DNA of 64,000 bases from Phycisphaerales bacterium (lineage in GTDB: Bacteria > Planctomycetota > Phycisphaerae > Phycisphaerales > UBA1924). The stretch spans positions 124,001 through 188,000 of the forward strand of contig JADLFW010000012.1 of NCBI GenBank assembly GCA_020849615.1. The letters run 5' to 3'. Below are positions 33,717 through 44,671 of this stretch, one piece after another. Position 1 is the first letter of the stretch. Every line of letters starts with the position of its first letter. Position numbers and translations under genes: made by a program. The notes under the pieces were generated by a model that was not told the origin of the DNA, did no database searches, and saw only the letters and a program-made list of their open reading frames with translations.

Positions 33717-33825
33717 ACGTGACGGCGGTGAATCAAGGATCCCGCCGGCCCGGATTCGGGGATCGTGCGGGCGTCGTCATGGGTTTCCAAAGCGCAAGGC
33801 CGATCACGTCCGATAGCGTGAGGGT

Positions 33826-33868
33826 TCTGTAGGCCCGTGGGGCCTATGGGCCGGTCAAGGCCGACCGG
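33826..33868 (+). promoter_or_regulatory. Double hairpin in the ParA-fusion leader
   Basis: TAGGCCC pairs with GGGCCTA (33830-33836, 33840-33846), and CCGGTC pairs with GACCGG (33851-33856, 33863-33868). They lie 40-80 nt before the GTG start of the ParA-CBM48 gene. The first could end aroB transcripts, although there is no T-run; a 5' UTR role is equally possible. Confidence 0.35.
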
Positions 33869-33908
33869 TGGATCTGTTCGGGGCGGCTTCTACGGAAAGG
33901 GAGCCCGC

Positions 33909-35405
33909 GTGAGGACGATCGCGATCATCAATCAGAAGGGCGGCTGCGGCAAGACCACGACAGCCATCAACCTGTCGGGGATGCTGGCGCACCGCGGGCG
34001 CAAGGTGCTGCTGGTCGACCTGGATCCGCAGTCGCACTGCGCGGCGGGGCTGGGGGTGCCGGAGAAACGCATCGACCTGGACATCGGCGATGCCATGCTC
34101 GCCGGGGGCGGGCGGGGGCTGGATCCGGCGCGGCTCCTGTGGAGGGTCGGCAAGAACCTGGACCTGGCGCCGAGCCGGATGAAGCTCGCCGGGCTGGAGG
34201 CGGCCCGGGGCGGGCTGGCGGACAAGAGCGACCGCGACCGCCGGCTGGCGGGGGTGCTGCAGCGGCTGGCGCCCGCGTACGACGTGGCGATCATCGACTG
34301 CTCTCCATCGATCGGGCTGCTGACGTTCAACGCGCTGGCGGCGGCGGATGTCATCCTGATCCCGGCCGAGACGAGTTTCTTCTCGCTGCAGGGGGCGACC
34401 AAGCAGTACAACACGATCCAGTCGCTGAGCCGCCGGCTGCACCACAACGCCGAGACGTGGCTATTGCCGACGATTCACGTGCCCGACAGCGCGATGGCCC
34501 GGGACCTGCTCGAAGAGATCCACCGGCGGTTCGGGGAGCATGTCGTGCCGATGGTGGTGCGGCGGGACCCGATCCTGGCGGAGGCGGCGACGTTCGGGCA
34601 GCCTGTCATCGAACATTCACCGGGATCGGATGGCGCGGCCGACTACCTGGCGCTGGCGGATTGGCTCATAGAGCGGATCGGCCGGCCGGAGTTTGCGGCT
34701 CAGGCGATCGAAGCCGCGCCGGCGGGGTTCGCTGGCCCGGCGGGCGGACTCGCGGAACCAGAAGTCACTGAAACCGGGCTGGCGGAGGTCATCCGCGGGG
34801 ACGATGCCGAGGATGAACCGGAGGCGGGGGGCAGCGCAAATCGCGAGGAGACGACGGTCGGCGGCCAACCGGGACGGCCCGCGCCGGCCCGCTCGCTGGC
34901 CGATGACATCGCCGCGCTGGCGCTGAAGATGCGGAAGGAGCCCATGCGGGCCGCGATGAGCGAGCCCTCGGCGGCGGGCTTTGAGCCGCCGTTGACGGAG
35001 TTCCTGTCACCGAGGCAGACGGTGGTCATGGCGGATGAACCGCGGCCCGGCAGTTCTCGGCCCGTGCCGAGCGTGCAGCGGCTGCTGGGTGTGCGGGTGA
35101 CGACGCAGGGGGCGCTGTTCGTGCAGCCGGCGGCGCTGGGGCAGCGGGTGGCGATCACCGGCGAGTTCAACGGCTGGTCGACCGACACGCATGTGCTTCG
35201 GCCGAACCGGGACCTGGGCGTGCTTGAAGTGTGCATCCCGCTCCCGCCCGGCATCCACCGCTACCAGGTTGTCATCGACGGGCGGGTGTGCCCGGATCCG
35301 TACAACCCCGACTTCGAGCCCAGCCCGGCGGGCGGGTTCCACAGCCTTGTGCGCATCGGCAGGGCCCAGGAAGCCACCGCGCACGCCGAATCGCTCGCCC
35401 CGTGA
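33909..35405 (+). CDS. ParA-type ATPase fused to a CBM48/AMPK-type glycogen-binding domain
   Basis: A 498-residue two-domain protein. Residues 1-250 are a ParA/Soj ATPase: deviant Walker A INQKGGCGKTTTAINLSG, Walker A' LLVDLDPQSHCAAGLG, the switch DVAIIDCSPSIGLLTFNAL and ETSFFSLQG. A Glu/Ala-rich linker (about 255-390) follows. The last 108 residues contain RVAITGEFNGWSTDTHVL and IHRYQVVIDGRVCPDPYNP, the carbohydrate-binding beta-sandwich seen in AMPK beta and glycogen-branching enzymes. The GTG at 33909 follows GGGAG. No parB or parS-like gene is adjacent, so it may position glycogen granules or a surface structure instead of DNA; that is inference. The next gene is coupled by a GTGA overlap. 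Confidence 0.85.
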   Translation: MRTIAIINQKGGCGKTTTAINLSGMLAHRGRKVLLVDLDPQSHCAAGLGVPEKRIDLDIGDAMLAGGGRGLDPARLLWRVGKNLDLAPSRMKLAGLEAARGGLADKSDRDRRLAGVLQRLAPAYDVAIIDCSPSIGLLTFNALAAADVILIPAETSFFSLQGATKQYNTIQSLSRRLHHNAETWLLPTIHVPDSAMARDLLEEIHRRFGEHVVPMVVRRDPILAEAATFGQPVIEHSPGSDGAADYLALADWLIERIGRPEFAAQAIEAAPAGFAGPAGGLAEPEVTETGLAEVIRGDDAEDEPEAGGSANREETTVGGQPGRPAPARSLADDIAALALKMRKEPMRAAMSEPSAAGFEPPLTEFLSPRQTVVMADEPRPGSSRPVPSVQRLLGVRVTTQGALFVQPAALGQRVAITGEFNGWSTDTHVLRPNRDLGVLEVCIPLPPGIHRYQVVIDGRVCPDPYNPDFEPSPAGGFHSLVRIGRAQEATAHAESLAP

Positions 35406-36145
35406 CAAGGATCGCTGAACCGATGCCTCCCAACTCCACCGCGACTCCGCCCAGGCCCACCCCGCGATCAGCCGTCTCATCCGCGGGAAGTTCCGGCAGC
35501 GCAGCGCTGCGGTTCGTGGCCGGGCCGCTGGAATCGGATGCGCTCGTGGAGCTGTTCCTGGTGCCCCAGGAAGCCGCGGCGACGGCACCGATCCGCGAGG
35601 CCGACGCAAAGCCGGCGGCATCGGCCCGCGCTGACGGCCCGGGCGCGGCGGCGCCCGAGGTGGTCGTGCGGGCCGCGATGAAGGTGTCGCCCGTGAGCGA
35701 TGATGCCGGGCGCGTGGCAGCGTCGGCGACGAGGTCACAACGGATCGATGAGCCGGCGGAGTGCCACACCGAAACCAGGCCCGGCTCGCTGCTGAGCTGT
35801 TTTCGGGGTGTCCAGCCCCTCGGGGTGGATTGCCCGTACGCCCAAGGCGTCGAGCTGGGAATTGATGCGGAGGGGGTCCTGCACGCCGCGGCGTGGAATG
35901 GTCGCGATGGGGATGGGCGGGCCGTCAGCGAGGTGCTGACCACGGCCCGGTGGGCCAGAGAGCACGCGGCGCTGCTGGCGAAGCTGGCGGTTGCGGCCGA
36001 CCTGGTTGCGGGCCCGGCCCGGGCCGAGGTGGTGGCCCACCTGCTGACCGATGAGGCGGCCCGGCTGCGGTGGCTGGGGGATGCGGGGATCCGGCTGCAT
36101 CTCGCGGTGCGGGCCGGTGCGGGCTGGACCGCCGCGTCGCTTTGA
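35402..36145 (+). CDS. Unknown protein coupled to the ParA-CBM48 gene
   Basis: A 247-residue soluble protein with no family that I recognise. The GTG start at 35402 overlaps the TGA of the ParA fusion; an ATG at 35423 (MPPNSTATPP) is an alternative. The N-terminal 40 residues are Pro/Ser/Thr-rich. The rest includes a VELFLVPQEAA strand, two Cys in SLLSCFRGVQPLGVDCPYAQGVELGIDAEGVLHAAAWNG and a C-terminal alpha-helical part (VLTTARWAREHAALLAKLAVAADLV). Tight coupling suggests that it works with the ParA fusion, perhaps as partner or cargo adaptor, in the place where parB would be expected; there is no ParB signature. Confidence 0.7.
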   Translation: MTRIAEPMPPNSTATPPRPTPRSAVSSAGSSGSAALRFVAGPLESDALVELFLVPQEAAATAPIREADAKPAASARADGPGAAAPEVVVRAAMKVSPVSDDAGRVAASATRSQRIDEPAECHTETRPGSLLSCFRGVQPLGVDCPYAQGVELGIDAEGVLHAAAWNGRDGDGRAVSEVLTTARWAREHAALLAKLAVAADLVAGPARAEVVAHLLTDEAARLRWLGDAGIRLHLAVRAGAGWTAASL

Positions 36146-36154
36146 ACCGCAAAG

Positions 36155-36191
36155 AGCAAAAGTAGAACCGCCCGGGAGGGGCCCCGGGCGG
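36155..36191 (-). terminator. Terminator behind clpX
   Basis: CCGCCCGGG (36168-36176) pairs with CCCGGGCGG (36183-36191), followed on the minus strand by TTCTACTTTTGCTCTTT. It lies between the convergent clpX and ParA-operon ends and may serve both. Confidence 0.65.
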
Positions 36192-36221
36192 CGGGTGATA
36201 CTGGGCGCGGCCACGGCGCGG

Positions 36222-37553
36222 TCAGGCCGATTCTTTGCGCTTGACGCGGAGGTCGGCGAGCTTGCGCGGGCGGGTGACGGCGAGTTCATCGATGACGTAC
36301 TCGGCGCCCTGATTGTCGAAGTCGGGGAGCTCGTACATCAGGTCGAGCATGAGCTCCTCCATGACCGCGCGGAGGGCGCGGGCGCCGGTCTCGCGGCGGG
36401 CGGCCTTCTCGGCGACCTTGTGGAGGGCCTCCTTGGTGAACGTGAGCGTGGCGCCCTCGACCCCGAAGAGGTGCTGGTACTGGCGGACGATGGCGTTCTT
36501 GGGCTCGGTGAGGACGCTGACGAGGGCCTCGATGGTGAGGGGCATCAGCGGGGCGATCACGGGGAGGCGGCCCACGAACTCGGGGATCATGCCGAACTCG
36601 ATGAGGTCATCGGCGGTGACCTGCGAGAGGATGTGGGCCGACTCGGCGGCCTGCTCCAGGTGCGCCTCGACGGTGGTGAAGCCGATGCGGGACTGGCCGA
36701 TGCGGCGGCGGATGATGTCCTCGAGGCCGACGAAGGTGCCGCCGCAGATGAACAGGATGTTGGAGGTGTCCATCTGGATGTACTGCTGCTCGGGGTGCTT
36801 GCGGCCTCCCTGCGGCGGCACGTTGGAGACGGTGCCCTCGAGCATCTTGAGCAGCGACTGCTGGACGCCCTCGCCGGACACATCGCGCGTGATCGAGACG
36901 TTGTTGGAGGTCTTGCCGACCTTGTCGATCTCGTCGATGTAGATGATGCCCCGCTGGGCGGCCTCGAGGTCGAAGTCCGCGGCCTGCAGGAGCTTGAGCA
37001 GCAGGTTCTCGACATCCTCGCCGACGTAGCCCGCCTCGGTGAGCGTGGTGGCATCGCCGATGGCGAAGGGCACCTTCAGCATCCGCGCCAGCGACTTGGC
37101 GAGCAGCGTCTTGCCCGAGCCGGTGGGCCCGACCAGCAGGATGTTCGACTTGTCGAGCTCGACGTGGGAGTTCTCGCCGCTCTCGATGTGCATCAGGCGC
37201 TTGTAGTGGTTGTGGACGGCCACCGAGAGCGACTTCTTGGCCTGGTCCTGGCCGATGACGTACTGGTCCAGGTATTCCTTGATCGAGCGCGGGGCCGGGA
37301 CCTCGCGGAGCGAGGAGGAGAAGCTGGAGACGCGGCGGCGCTCCTGGCGGAAGATGTTCTGGCAGAGGTCGGTGCAGTTCGAGCAGATGTAGACCTCGGA
37401 GGGGCCCTCGACCATGGGCCCGACATCGCGGGAGGTCTTGCCGCAGAATGAGCAGGTGGTGACCTTCCGGCCCCGGAAGTTGCCATCCCCGCCGTCCTTG
37501 CCGGCGCCGTGGGGCGTTCCGGAGTCGGGCCCGTCTTGTTTGTTCTTGGCCAT
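36222..37553 (-). CDS. clpX: ATP-dependent Clp protease ATP-binding subunit ClpX
   Basis: Unfoldase that feeds tagged substrates to ClpP. The 443-residue protein has an N-terminal C4 zinc-binding domain (CSFCGKTS ... CSNCTDLC), Walker [19 protein letters not shown], Walker [14 protein letters not shown], a pore-loop region (GYVGED) and sensor II-type [21 protein letters not shown]. The start ATG at 37553 has GAGGG upstream. clpP and tig, common neighbours elsewhere, are not in this window. Length and motifs are complete. Confidence 0.97.
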   Translation of the reverse strand: MAKNKQDGPDSGTPHGAGKDGGDGNFRGRKVTTCSFCGKTSRDVGPMVEGPSEVYICSNCTDLCQNIFRQERRRVSSFSSSLREVPAPRSIKEYLDQYVIGQDQAKKSLSVAVHNHYKRLMHIESGENSHVELDKSNILLVGPTGSGKTLLAKSLARMLKVPFAIGDATTLTEAGYVGEDVENLLLKLLQAADFDLEAAQRGIIYIDEIDKVGKTSNNVSITRDVSGEGVQQSLLKMLEGTVSNVPPQGGRKHPEQQYIQMDTSNILFICGGTFVGLEDIIRRRIGQSRIGFTTVEAHLEQAAESAHILSQVTADDLIEFGMIPEFVGRLPVIAPLMPLTIEALVSVLTEPKNAIVRQYQHLFGVEGATLTFTKEALHKVAEKAARRETGARALRAVMEELMLDLMYELPDFDNQGAEYVIDELAVTRPRKLADLRVKRKESA

Positions 37554-37721
37554 GAATCCCTCTTGTAGCGCGGTCGGGCGGCGTCCGAATCCCCCGAATC
37601 AGTCTATCGGCCGTCCCCGGCAGTGTCTGCAATGATCGTGCCGCGGTTCGGATGCCGGCCGGGACCGCCCGGTTGCGGGCCGCGGGCGATGGGACGGGCC
37701 CGGAACAGACGGTCATCTGGG

Positions 37722-38102
37722 CTATCGCTTCCCGGGATCCGGGGGCTTCATCCGCGGGCCCGGGAGCGGCCTTCCGGCCAGCCGGGCCGCGATCGACTTG
37801 CGGGCCGCATCGAACTCCTCAACCGAGATCTGGCCCGTCTCGCGCATGCGGCGGAGGTCATCGAGCATGCCGCCGTGGTCGGCCGCCGGCGAGTCCTTGG
37901 CGAGCATCCACTTGCGGACGGCCATGACCCCCAGGCCCCCGACGACCGCCAGAACGATCAGGCCTCCGATGGGGATGAGGATCCGCGTCAGCCCGGCTGC
38001 CGTTCCGGCATCCCCGCCCGGCGTGGCGAGCGCCGGCGCTGAAGCCAGGATCGGCAGGGCCGCGGCGCGGAGGAGGTCAGGAGTTGCCCGAGGCGATCGC
38101 AT
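37722..38102 (-). CDS. Small membrane protein with SHOCT-like C-terminus
   Basis: A 126-residue protein with an N-terminal signal-like segment (LLRAAALPILASAPALA), one strong membrane span (ILIPIGGLIVLAVVGGLGVMAV) and a C-terminal short helical motif (MLDDLRRMRETGQISVEEFDAARKSIAARL) that matches the SHOCT pattern, a short C-terminal oligomerisation module. The ATG at 38102 lies inside the 3' end of the upstream gene (26-nt overlap), which implies co-transcription. Function unknown; SHOCT proteins are usually membrane-linked and self-associating. Confidence 0.65.
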   Translation of the reverse strand: MRSPRATPDLLRAAALPILASAPALATPGGDAGTAAGLTRILIPIGGLIVLAVVGGLGVMAVRKWMLAKDSPAADHGGMLDDLRRMRETGQISVEEFDAARKSIAARLAGRPLPGPRMKPPDPGKR

Positions 38103-38826
38103 CACGCAGGGGGACCAGGAGTTGGGGCACAACGCGGGACGCGGCCAGGTCTTCACCCTGGCGGACGAGCGAGTTGAGGATGGTCAGCAGGTCGGCCACT
38201 TCCGATACGGCGCCGAACCGCCGGAGGGTGAGGTACACACTGATCGGCTCCCCCGAGCCGTCGGATTCGCGGGGTGGGGCGGGATGTTGGGCCCGGGTCT
38301 TCACCTCCAGCTGCACCTCGAACTCCCGCGAGGGGACGTTGAAGGCCAGGACGGGCTGGCAATCGGAGGGATTGAAGGGGCTGCCGCTCATGACCTGGCC
38401 CAGGGGTGAGCCCGAGTAGAGGGCATCGAAGACGATGCCATCCTGGTTGCCGGTGGCGGCGAGGTCGAAGCCGAAGAGCACCTCGATGTAGTCGATGTCG
38501 AGCGGGCTGATATTGAGGTAGTAGGGCGCGGTCTCGAGGACGAGGCGGTGCAGCCCGTACGCATCGGCGGCGGTGTCGGGGTTGACGCAGCCGGCCCGGA
38601 CGTTGTTGCCGCGGAGCGCGAGCCAGCGGTGCGGGGTGACGCCGGGCCCGACCTCCAGGGCGAGCTCATCGCGGAAGCGGCGGAAGAGGGTCATGGTGGG
38701 GAACTGCTTGCGGATGCGCTCGAAGAAATCGAGGACCGTTTCGCGGCCCTTGGGCAGATCCATCTTGAGGTTGAGCTTGCTGTTGATGTAGAAGTCCGAG
38801 CACAGGGCCCGGTAGCTTTCCGTCAT
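38077..38826 (-). CDS. Conserved-looking protein of unknown function
   Basis: A 249-residue soluble protein without signal peptide, beginning MTESYRALCSDFYINSKLNLKMDLPKGRETVLDFFERIRKQFP. GGGAGGGGATGG precedes the ATG at 38826. The central part (YYLNISPLDIDYIEVLFGFDLAATGNQDGIVFDALYSGSPLGQV) looks like an alpha/beta domain; no nucleotide- or metal-binding motif is evident. Composition is normal for the host. It is followed by the SHOCT gene with overlap. I have no family to name; the ordered sequence and good ribosome-binding site argue that it is real. Confidence 0.7.
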   Translation of the reverse strand: MTESYRALCSDFYINSKLNLKMDLPKGRETVLDFFERIRKQFPTMTLFRRFRDELALEVGPGVTPHRWLALRGNNVRAGCVNPDTAADAYGLHRLVLETAPYYLNISPLDIDYIEVLFGFDLAATGNQDGIVFDALYSGSPLGQVMSGSPFNPSDCQPVLAFNVPSREFEVQLEVKTRAQHPAPPRESDGSGEPISVYLTLRRFGAVSEVADLLTILNSLVRQGEDLAASRVVPQLLVPLRDAIASGNS

Positions 38827-39052
38827 CGACCATCCCCTCCCGCCGTGCGCAGCCCGGGCCGCGGAGAACTGACTTCCGCCGTGCCGGGCCATGCAAGCAT
38901 ACCCGCGGCGCGTGGAATCGTTCTGGCCCGGCGATGGACGGCGCGGCGGATTGGCCCGGGCAGGCCCGTCTCCGCGGCGGGGTAGTTCCCTCAATCTGGG
39001 GCGCGACGCGGGCCGGGGCCTTCATGAAGAGGTTGGACGTACACTGCGGCCC

Positions 39053-40381
39053 ATGTCGGAAGGTGTCGGTTCAACTGTCGGTTCCGAGCGGAAGCCTGTC
39101 GCGTGGCTGCGAGTGCTGGGGTGGGCCGCGTACCTGGCGTGCTCGTGGACGTGGTGCATCGGGATGTTTTTGCCGGTGCTGCTGGTGCGCGACTACGGGC
39201 CGTGGGGGTTCGTGACGTTCCTTGTGCCGAACGTGATCGGCGCAGCGGCGATGGGGTGGGTGCTGAGGAGGCCCGGGCACAGCGAGAACATCGCGGCGGC
39301 GCATCGGCCGCTGATCCGGGCCTTTTCGTGGGTGACGGGCCTGTTTCAGCTCTACTTCTTCCTCTGGATCAGCCGGACAGCGCCGGCGCCGGCGAGCTAC
39401 GCCGTCCTCATCGCGGCCGCGTTGATCGTGCCGGGCATCCTGCTGTACAGGAGTAACTGGCAGAGGACGGCGTGGCTTACTTCGGGGTTCGTGTGGCTGT
39501 CCTCCGCGGCGGGTCTGGGCTTTTTGCGCGCGAGGGGCGACCTTGGCCCGCCGGCGCTCGCCGGGCCCGGCCCCGGGCTGGGCTGGCTTGCGCCGGTGTG
39601 CATCTTCGGTTTTGCGCTTTGCCCCTACCTGGACGCAACCTTCCACCTGACTCGGAGTCGCCAGCAGGAGAGGCCCGGCACGGTTTCCTTCATCATCGGT
39701 TTCTGTGTGCTGTTCCTGGTAATGGTCGGGTTCACTCCGCTGTACGCCAAGCTGTTTGAGTCATCGGCCCCCATGATCGTCTGGGCGCCGGTCAGCGTGC
39801 TCGCGATCGCGATCGTACTCGGGCACATATCGATGCAGATCGCCTTCACACTACTGGTGCATGGCCACGCCGATCAAACGTTGTTGCGGCGTCCAGGCCG
39901 CGCCGACGAGACCACACCGCGCGGCCCGGTGCAGGGATTGATTTTCGGCTTGGCATTGGGCCTGATCATCACGGTGATCTCGTACGTGCTCTCTCGGTTT
40001 CAAGACCGGGTCTGGTCAGGTCTTTCGATCGGCGAGATCGGCTATCGCCTGTTCATGTCGTTCTACGGCCTGCTCTTCCCGGCGTATGTCTGGCTGTGCC
40101 TGATCCCGACGTGGCGCAGGCCCGCGCCGCCCACGACCCGCCAAGTGGCGGTGTGGCTGGGGGCGTGTGTCATCGCAGCGCCGATGTACTGGATGGGGTT
40201 CATCGAGCGGGTGGAATGGTGGCTGGGCCCGGGGCTGGCGGTGGTGCTGCTGGCGAGGCTTTTCATCCCCCGAGTCTCGCAAGGACCTGACTCGCTGTCA
40301 GGCGCACCAGTCCCGTCTCCGACGCATCCTCCGACACTTGCCGCAGCCGCGAGCGCAGGCCCGGATCTTCGCGACGGCTGA
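39053..40381 (+). CDS. Polytopic membrane protein of unknown function
   Basis: A 442-residue integral membrane protein with about twelve hydrophobic spans, starting WAAYLACSWTWCIGMFLPVLL after a short cytosolic head (MSEGVGSTVGSERKPVAW). Charged loops contain RRPGHSENIAAAHRP and TRSRQQERPG. The fold resembles a transporter or a membrane-bound enzyme, but no family motif is recognised. The ATG at 39053 is favoured over an upstream extension that lacks membrane character. The last 119 nt overlap the 3' end of queG on the other strand, so its Ser/Pro/Thr-rich C-terminal tail is encoded opposite queG codons. Confidence 0.75.
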   Translation: MSEGVGSTVGSERKPVAWLRVLGWAAYLACSWTWCIGMFLPVLLVRDYGPWGFVTFLVPNVIGAAAMGWVLRRPGHSENIAAAHRPLIRAFSWVTGLFQLYFFLWISRTAPAPASYAVLIAAALIVPGILLYRSNWQRTAWLTSGFVWLSSAAGLGFLRARGDLGPPALAGPGPGLGWLAPVCIFGFALCPYLDATFHLTRSRQQERPGTVSFIIGFCVLFLVMVGFTPLYAKLFESSAPMIVWAPVSVLAIAIVLGHISMQIAFTLLVHGHADQTLLRRPGRADETTPRGPVQGLIFGLALGLIITVISYVLSRFQDRVWSGLSIGEIGYRLFMSFYGLLFPAYVWLCLIPTWRRPAPPTTRQVAVWLGACVIAAPMYWMGFIERVEWWLGPGLAVVLLARLFIPRVSQGPDSLSGAPVPSPTHPPTLAAAASAGPDLRDG

Positions 40382-41402
40382 GGGCGTTGCCGGCGCAGAT
40401 GATGGCGTTGCGCTTCATCATGGCGAGGGTGGCCCGCTTCATGGAGCTGGTCTCGAACGTGGTGCGTCGGTCATTCTCGGTCCAGTTGAGGACTTCGAGC
40501 AGCCCGAGCGAGGACCGCTGCGCTGCGTAGTCGGGCTGGGCAAGTGCCGCGCCGGCGGGGTCGGGGCGCGGTGAGTTGTGCGGGCAGACTTCCTGGCAGA
40601 TGTCGCAGCCGTAGATCCAGTCGCCGATCGCCGTGTGCTGGGCGGGGTCGATCGCCTCGCGCCGTTCGATCGTCAGATAGCTGATGCAGCGGGAGCCATC
40701 GACCGAGTAGGGCGTGATGGCGCTGGTCGGGCAGGCATCGATGCAGCGCGTGCAGGTGCCACAGTGGTCGGGGATTGCTGGCTGTTCCGGCGGCGGCTTG
40801 AGGTCCAGCGTGGTCGCGATGCCGCCCAGCAGCGTGTAGCTGCCGATCTTGGGGTGGATCAGGAGCGTGTGCTTGCCGATCCACCCCAGCCCGGCGCGGG
40901 CCGCGTACTCGCGTTCAAGGATCGGCGCGGTGTCGACGAAGGAGCGGAATCGGCGCGGGCCCCCCTGCCCGGAGCGTTCGTGCGGGGAGACCTCGGCCTT
41001 CTCGGCCGAGGCGGCCCGCTTGATGTGCGGCGGCAGCGCGAGGTGGGCCCGCAGCGCATCGGCAAGGGCGTGCAGCCGCTTCTTGATCGTGAGGTGGTAA
41101 TCGCGGCCGCGGGCGTAGCGGGCGATCCTTCCGTGAAACGGCGGGGTCTGGGGCTCCGCGGCGGATCGCGGCGAGTAGAGGTCGGCGACCATGATGATGG
41201 ACTTGGCGCCGGGCAGCAGTTTCTGGGGGTCGAGGCGGAACTCGAGCTGCTCGCGGAGGTACTCCATCGACCCGGCCCGGCCCGCCTCCAGCCACGCGAT
41301 GAGTTCATCGGCGCGGGTGGTCGGCTCGGCGCTGCAGAGGCCCGCGGCCGCGAAGCCGAGCTGACGGCACAGGTCGATGGCGAGAGCGCCGGGGTCGGGC
41401 AC
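40263..41402 (-). CDS. queG: Epoxyqueuosine reductase QueG
   Basis: Cobalamin- and iron-sulfur-dependent enzyme that reduces epoxyqueuosine to queuosine in tRNA wobble position 34. The roughly 379-residue protein has the DUF1730-type N-terminal domain (MEYLREQLEFRLDPQKLLPGAKSIIMVADLY, RYARGRDYH), the ARAGLGWIGKHTLLI motif, and two [4Fe-4S] clusters in CGTCTRCIDACPTSAI and CDICQEVCPHN. GTG at 41402 is taken as start; TTG at 41408 is close by. It lies 18 nt after the sigma-54 regulator gene on the same strand, but relation to that circuit is probably incidental. Confidence 0.95.
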   Translation of the reverse strand: MPDPGALAIDLCRQLGFAAAGLCSAEPTTRADELIAWLEAGRAGSMEYLREQLEFRLDPQKLLPGAKSIIMVADLYSPRSAAEPQTPPFHGRIARYARGRDYHLTIKKRLHALADALRAHLALPPHIKRAASAEKAEVSPHERSGQGGPRRFRSFVDTAPILEREYAARAGLGWIGKHTLLIHPKIGSYTLLGGIATTLDLKPPPEQPAIPDHCGTCTRCIDACPTSAITPYSVDGSRCISYLTIERREAIDPAQHTAIGDWIYGCDICQEVCPHNSPRPDPAGAALAQPDYAAQRSSLGLLEVLNWTENDRRTTFETSSMKRATLAMMKRNAIICAGNALSRREDPGLRSRLRQVSEDASETGLVRLTASQVLARLGG

Positions 41403-41420
41403 ACCCAAGCGTAGTAGCGG

Positions 41421-42802
<1,382 letters not shown>

Positions 42803-42806
<4 letters not shown>

Positions 42807-44497
42807 GCCTGGCCCTCCCCCACCGCCCGCCCCGGCTCCCCCGCGCGCGAAGCCACCGCGGAGACGGCGGGCGCCTCGGCCGGGGCCGCTTCGGCCCGTC
42901 GCCGCGGGAGCTTGATGGTGAACGTGGTGCCGGCGCCCGGTTCGGAGCGCACGGAGATGTCACCGCCGTGCCCGTGCACGACGCCGTACACGACCGAGAG
43001 CCCCAGCCCGACACCGCTCGCATCTCCCTTGGTCGTGACAAAGGGCTCGAAGATGTGCGGGATGAGGTCGGCCGGGATGCCGACTCCTGAATCGGAGATC
43101 CGGATCTCGACCTGCCGCGCATCCCCTGAGAGGTGGACACCAAGCTCGCGGCCCCGGTCGCTGACCGCCTGCATCGCTTCGACCGCGTTCATCAGCAGGG
43201 CCAGCACCGCCTGCTGGATCTGCCCCTGATCGGCGATGATGGATGGATCGCCTTCCAGCAGCGTCGTCGAAAGCCGGATCTTGTTGAGCTCGAGGTGGTG
43301 CCGGATGAGCATGAGGCTGTGCTCGATGATCTGATTGAGATCGGTGGCGGAGAGCCGCACGCCCCGCCCCCGGGCGAACACCAGCAGGTTCTTCACGATC
43401 GCCCCGCACCGCACGCTCTCCTTGTCAACCAGGGCGAGGTAGCTGTCCAGCTCCTCGCGGACCACGGCGTCGATGGGCTGATCGGCCAGCTCACGGCGCA
43501 CCAGCCGGGCGTAGGTCAGGATCCCGCTGAGCGGGTTGTTCAGCTCGTGGGCCACCGTCGCCGAGAGCTTCCCCAGCGACACCATCGTCTCGACGTGCGT
43601 CATCTGCTGCTGGGCCTTGCGGAGCTCGAGCGTCTTCTCCTCGACCTTGTCCTCGAGCGTCCGCGACCAGCGGTCCAGCTCATCGCGGGCGGCCCGGAGG
43701 TCGCCGACCATGCGGTTGAATGCGCCGGCGAGCAAGGCGAGCTCGTGATGGCCCGGCACGTCGATGCGCGTGTCGAGGTCGCCGGCGGCGATGCGGCGGG
43801 TGCCCTCGTGCAGCCGCTTGACCGGGACGTGCACCAGCCGCCGGATGATCAGGGCCGCGACGAGCCCGCTGGCGAGCACGAGCGCGGCGGTTGTCCAGAT
43901 CAGCTGGCGCCGGGCCCGGGCGATCGCCTCGTCGAACGGGGCCATCGTCATCTGCACATCGAGCACCCCCAGGATGGGGCTCTGGTCGGGGGAAACGTGG
44001 CACCCCGCCGAGGAGCAGCCGGGCTCGTTGCGGATCACGGCCATGCAGCGCTGCGCTTCATGGCCAGCGTGGCGGTGGACGAGGTTGCGGTGCTGCAGCA
44101 CGCGCGGGCCCGTCGCCAGCCCGTCGGGATGGCATGCGGCGCACGCCTCGCTCGTCAGTGCGACGATCGTGTCGCGCTCAGCGCGGTCGGCGGAGAGGGC
44201 GACCCGCCCGTTCTTGGCGTAGACGCGGATGGCGGTGAACCCGGAGGAGGCGCCGAGGCGCTCGATGCGAGACTGGACCTCATCCATGCGGTTGAGGAGC
44301 ATGCCGTCGTGCGTGGCGCTCTCGATGAGGGAGGTCGATCGCTCCAGGTCGGCCCGGACGAACATCGAGATCTGGTCGCGGGCTGACCAGTACCCCAGCA
44401 GCGCGTGGATGGCGAGCACCAGCGCGACGATGGCCGCCAAGGGGACCATGAGCCGGAGCTCAAGGGAACGGGCGAGGGTTTTCAGCGCGGACGCCAT
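42803..44497 (-). CDS. Sensor histidine kinase with periplasmic c-type haem motifs
   Basis: A 564-residue membrane kinase. Two spans (about residues 15-36 and 199-218) bracket a periplasmic sensor of about 160 residues. In it CAACH (119-123) and CSSAGCH (161-167, CX4CH) look like covalent haem-attachment sites, with extra His residues (HRNLVHRHAGHEAQ) as possible distal ligands. HAMP (about 219-270), a coiled coil, HisKA with His317 in SATVAHELNNPL, and an HATPase domain with N, G1 (SDSGVGIP) and G2 (GVGLGLSVV) boxes follow. The haem sites suggest redox, O2 or NO sensing. It is co-transcribed with the NtrC-type regulator and divergent from the electron-transfer genes. Confidence 0.93.
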
Positions 44498-44574
44498 GGT
44501 GATCCTGCCGATCAGCGGATCTCGGCCCGTTCAATTGCGGTCGGCCCGGCGCTGAATGTCCACACGCGCCTGTT

Positions 44575-44590
44575 GAATTCCTCATCACAC
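44575..44590. promoter_or_regulatory. Putative upstream activator site, GcvH-like gene
   Basis: GAATTCCTCATCACAC, directly preceded by TGTT, matches 45490-45505 with three A/G changes. It ends 82 nt before the GG of the sigma-54 promoter at 44672, a normal distance for NtrC-family binding sites. Confidence 0.45.
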
Positions 44591-44671
44591 CCTGCTTACG
44601 GAGACCGATCACGGCGCCGGGCCGGCCCGGCTGCGGCGCGTTGAAGGCGGGTCGGGGGACATCTCCGCGCG

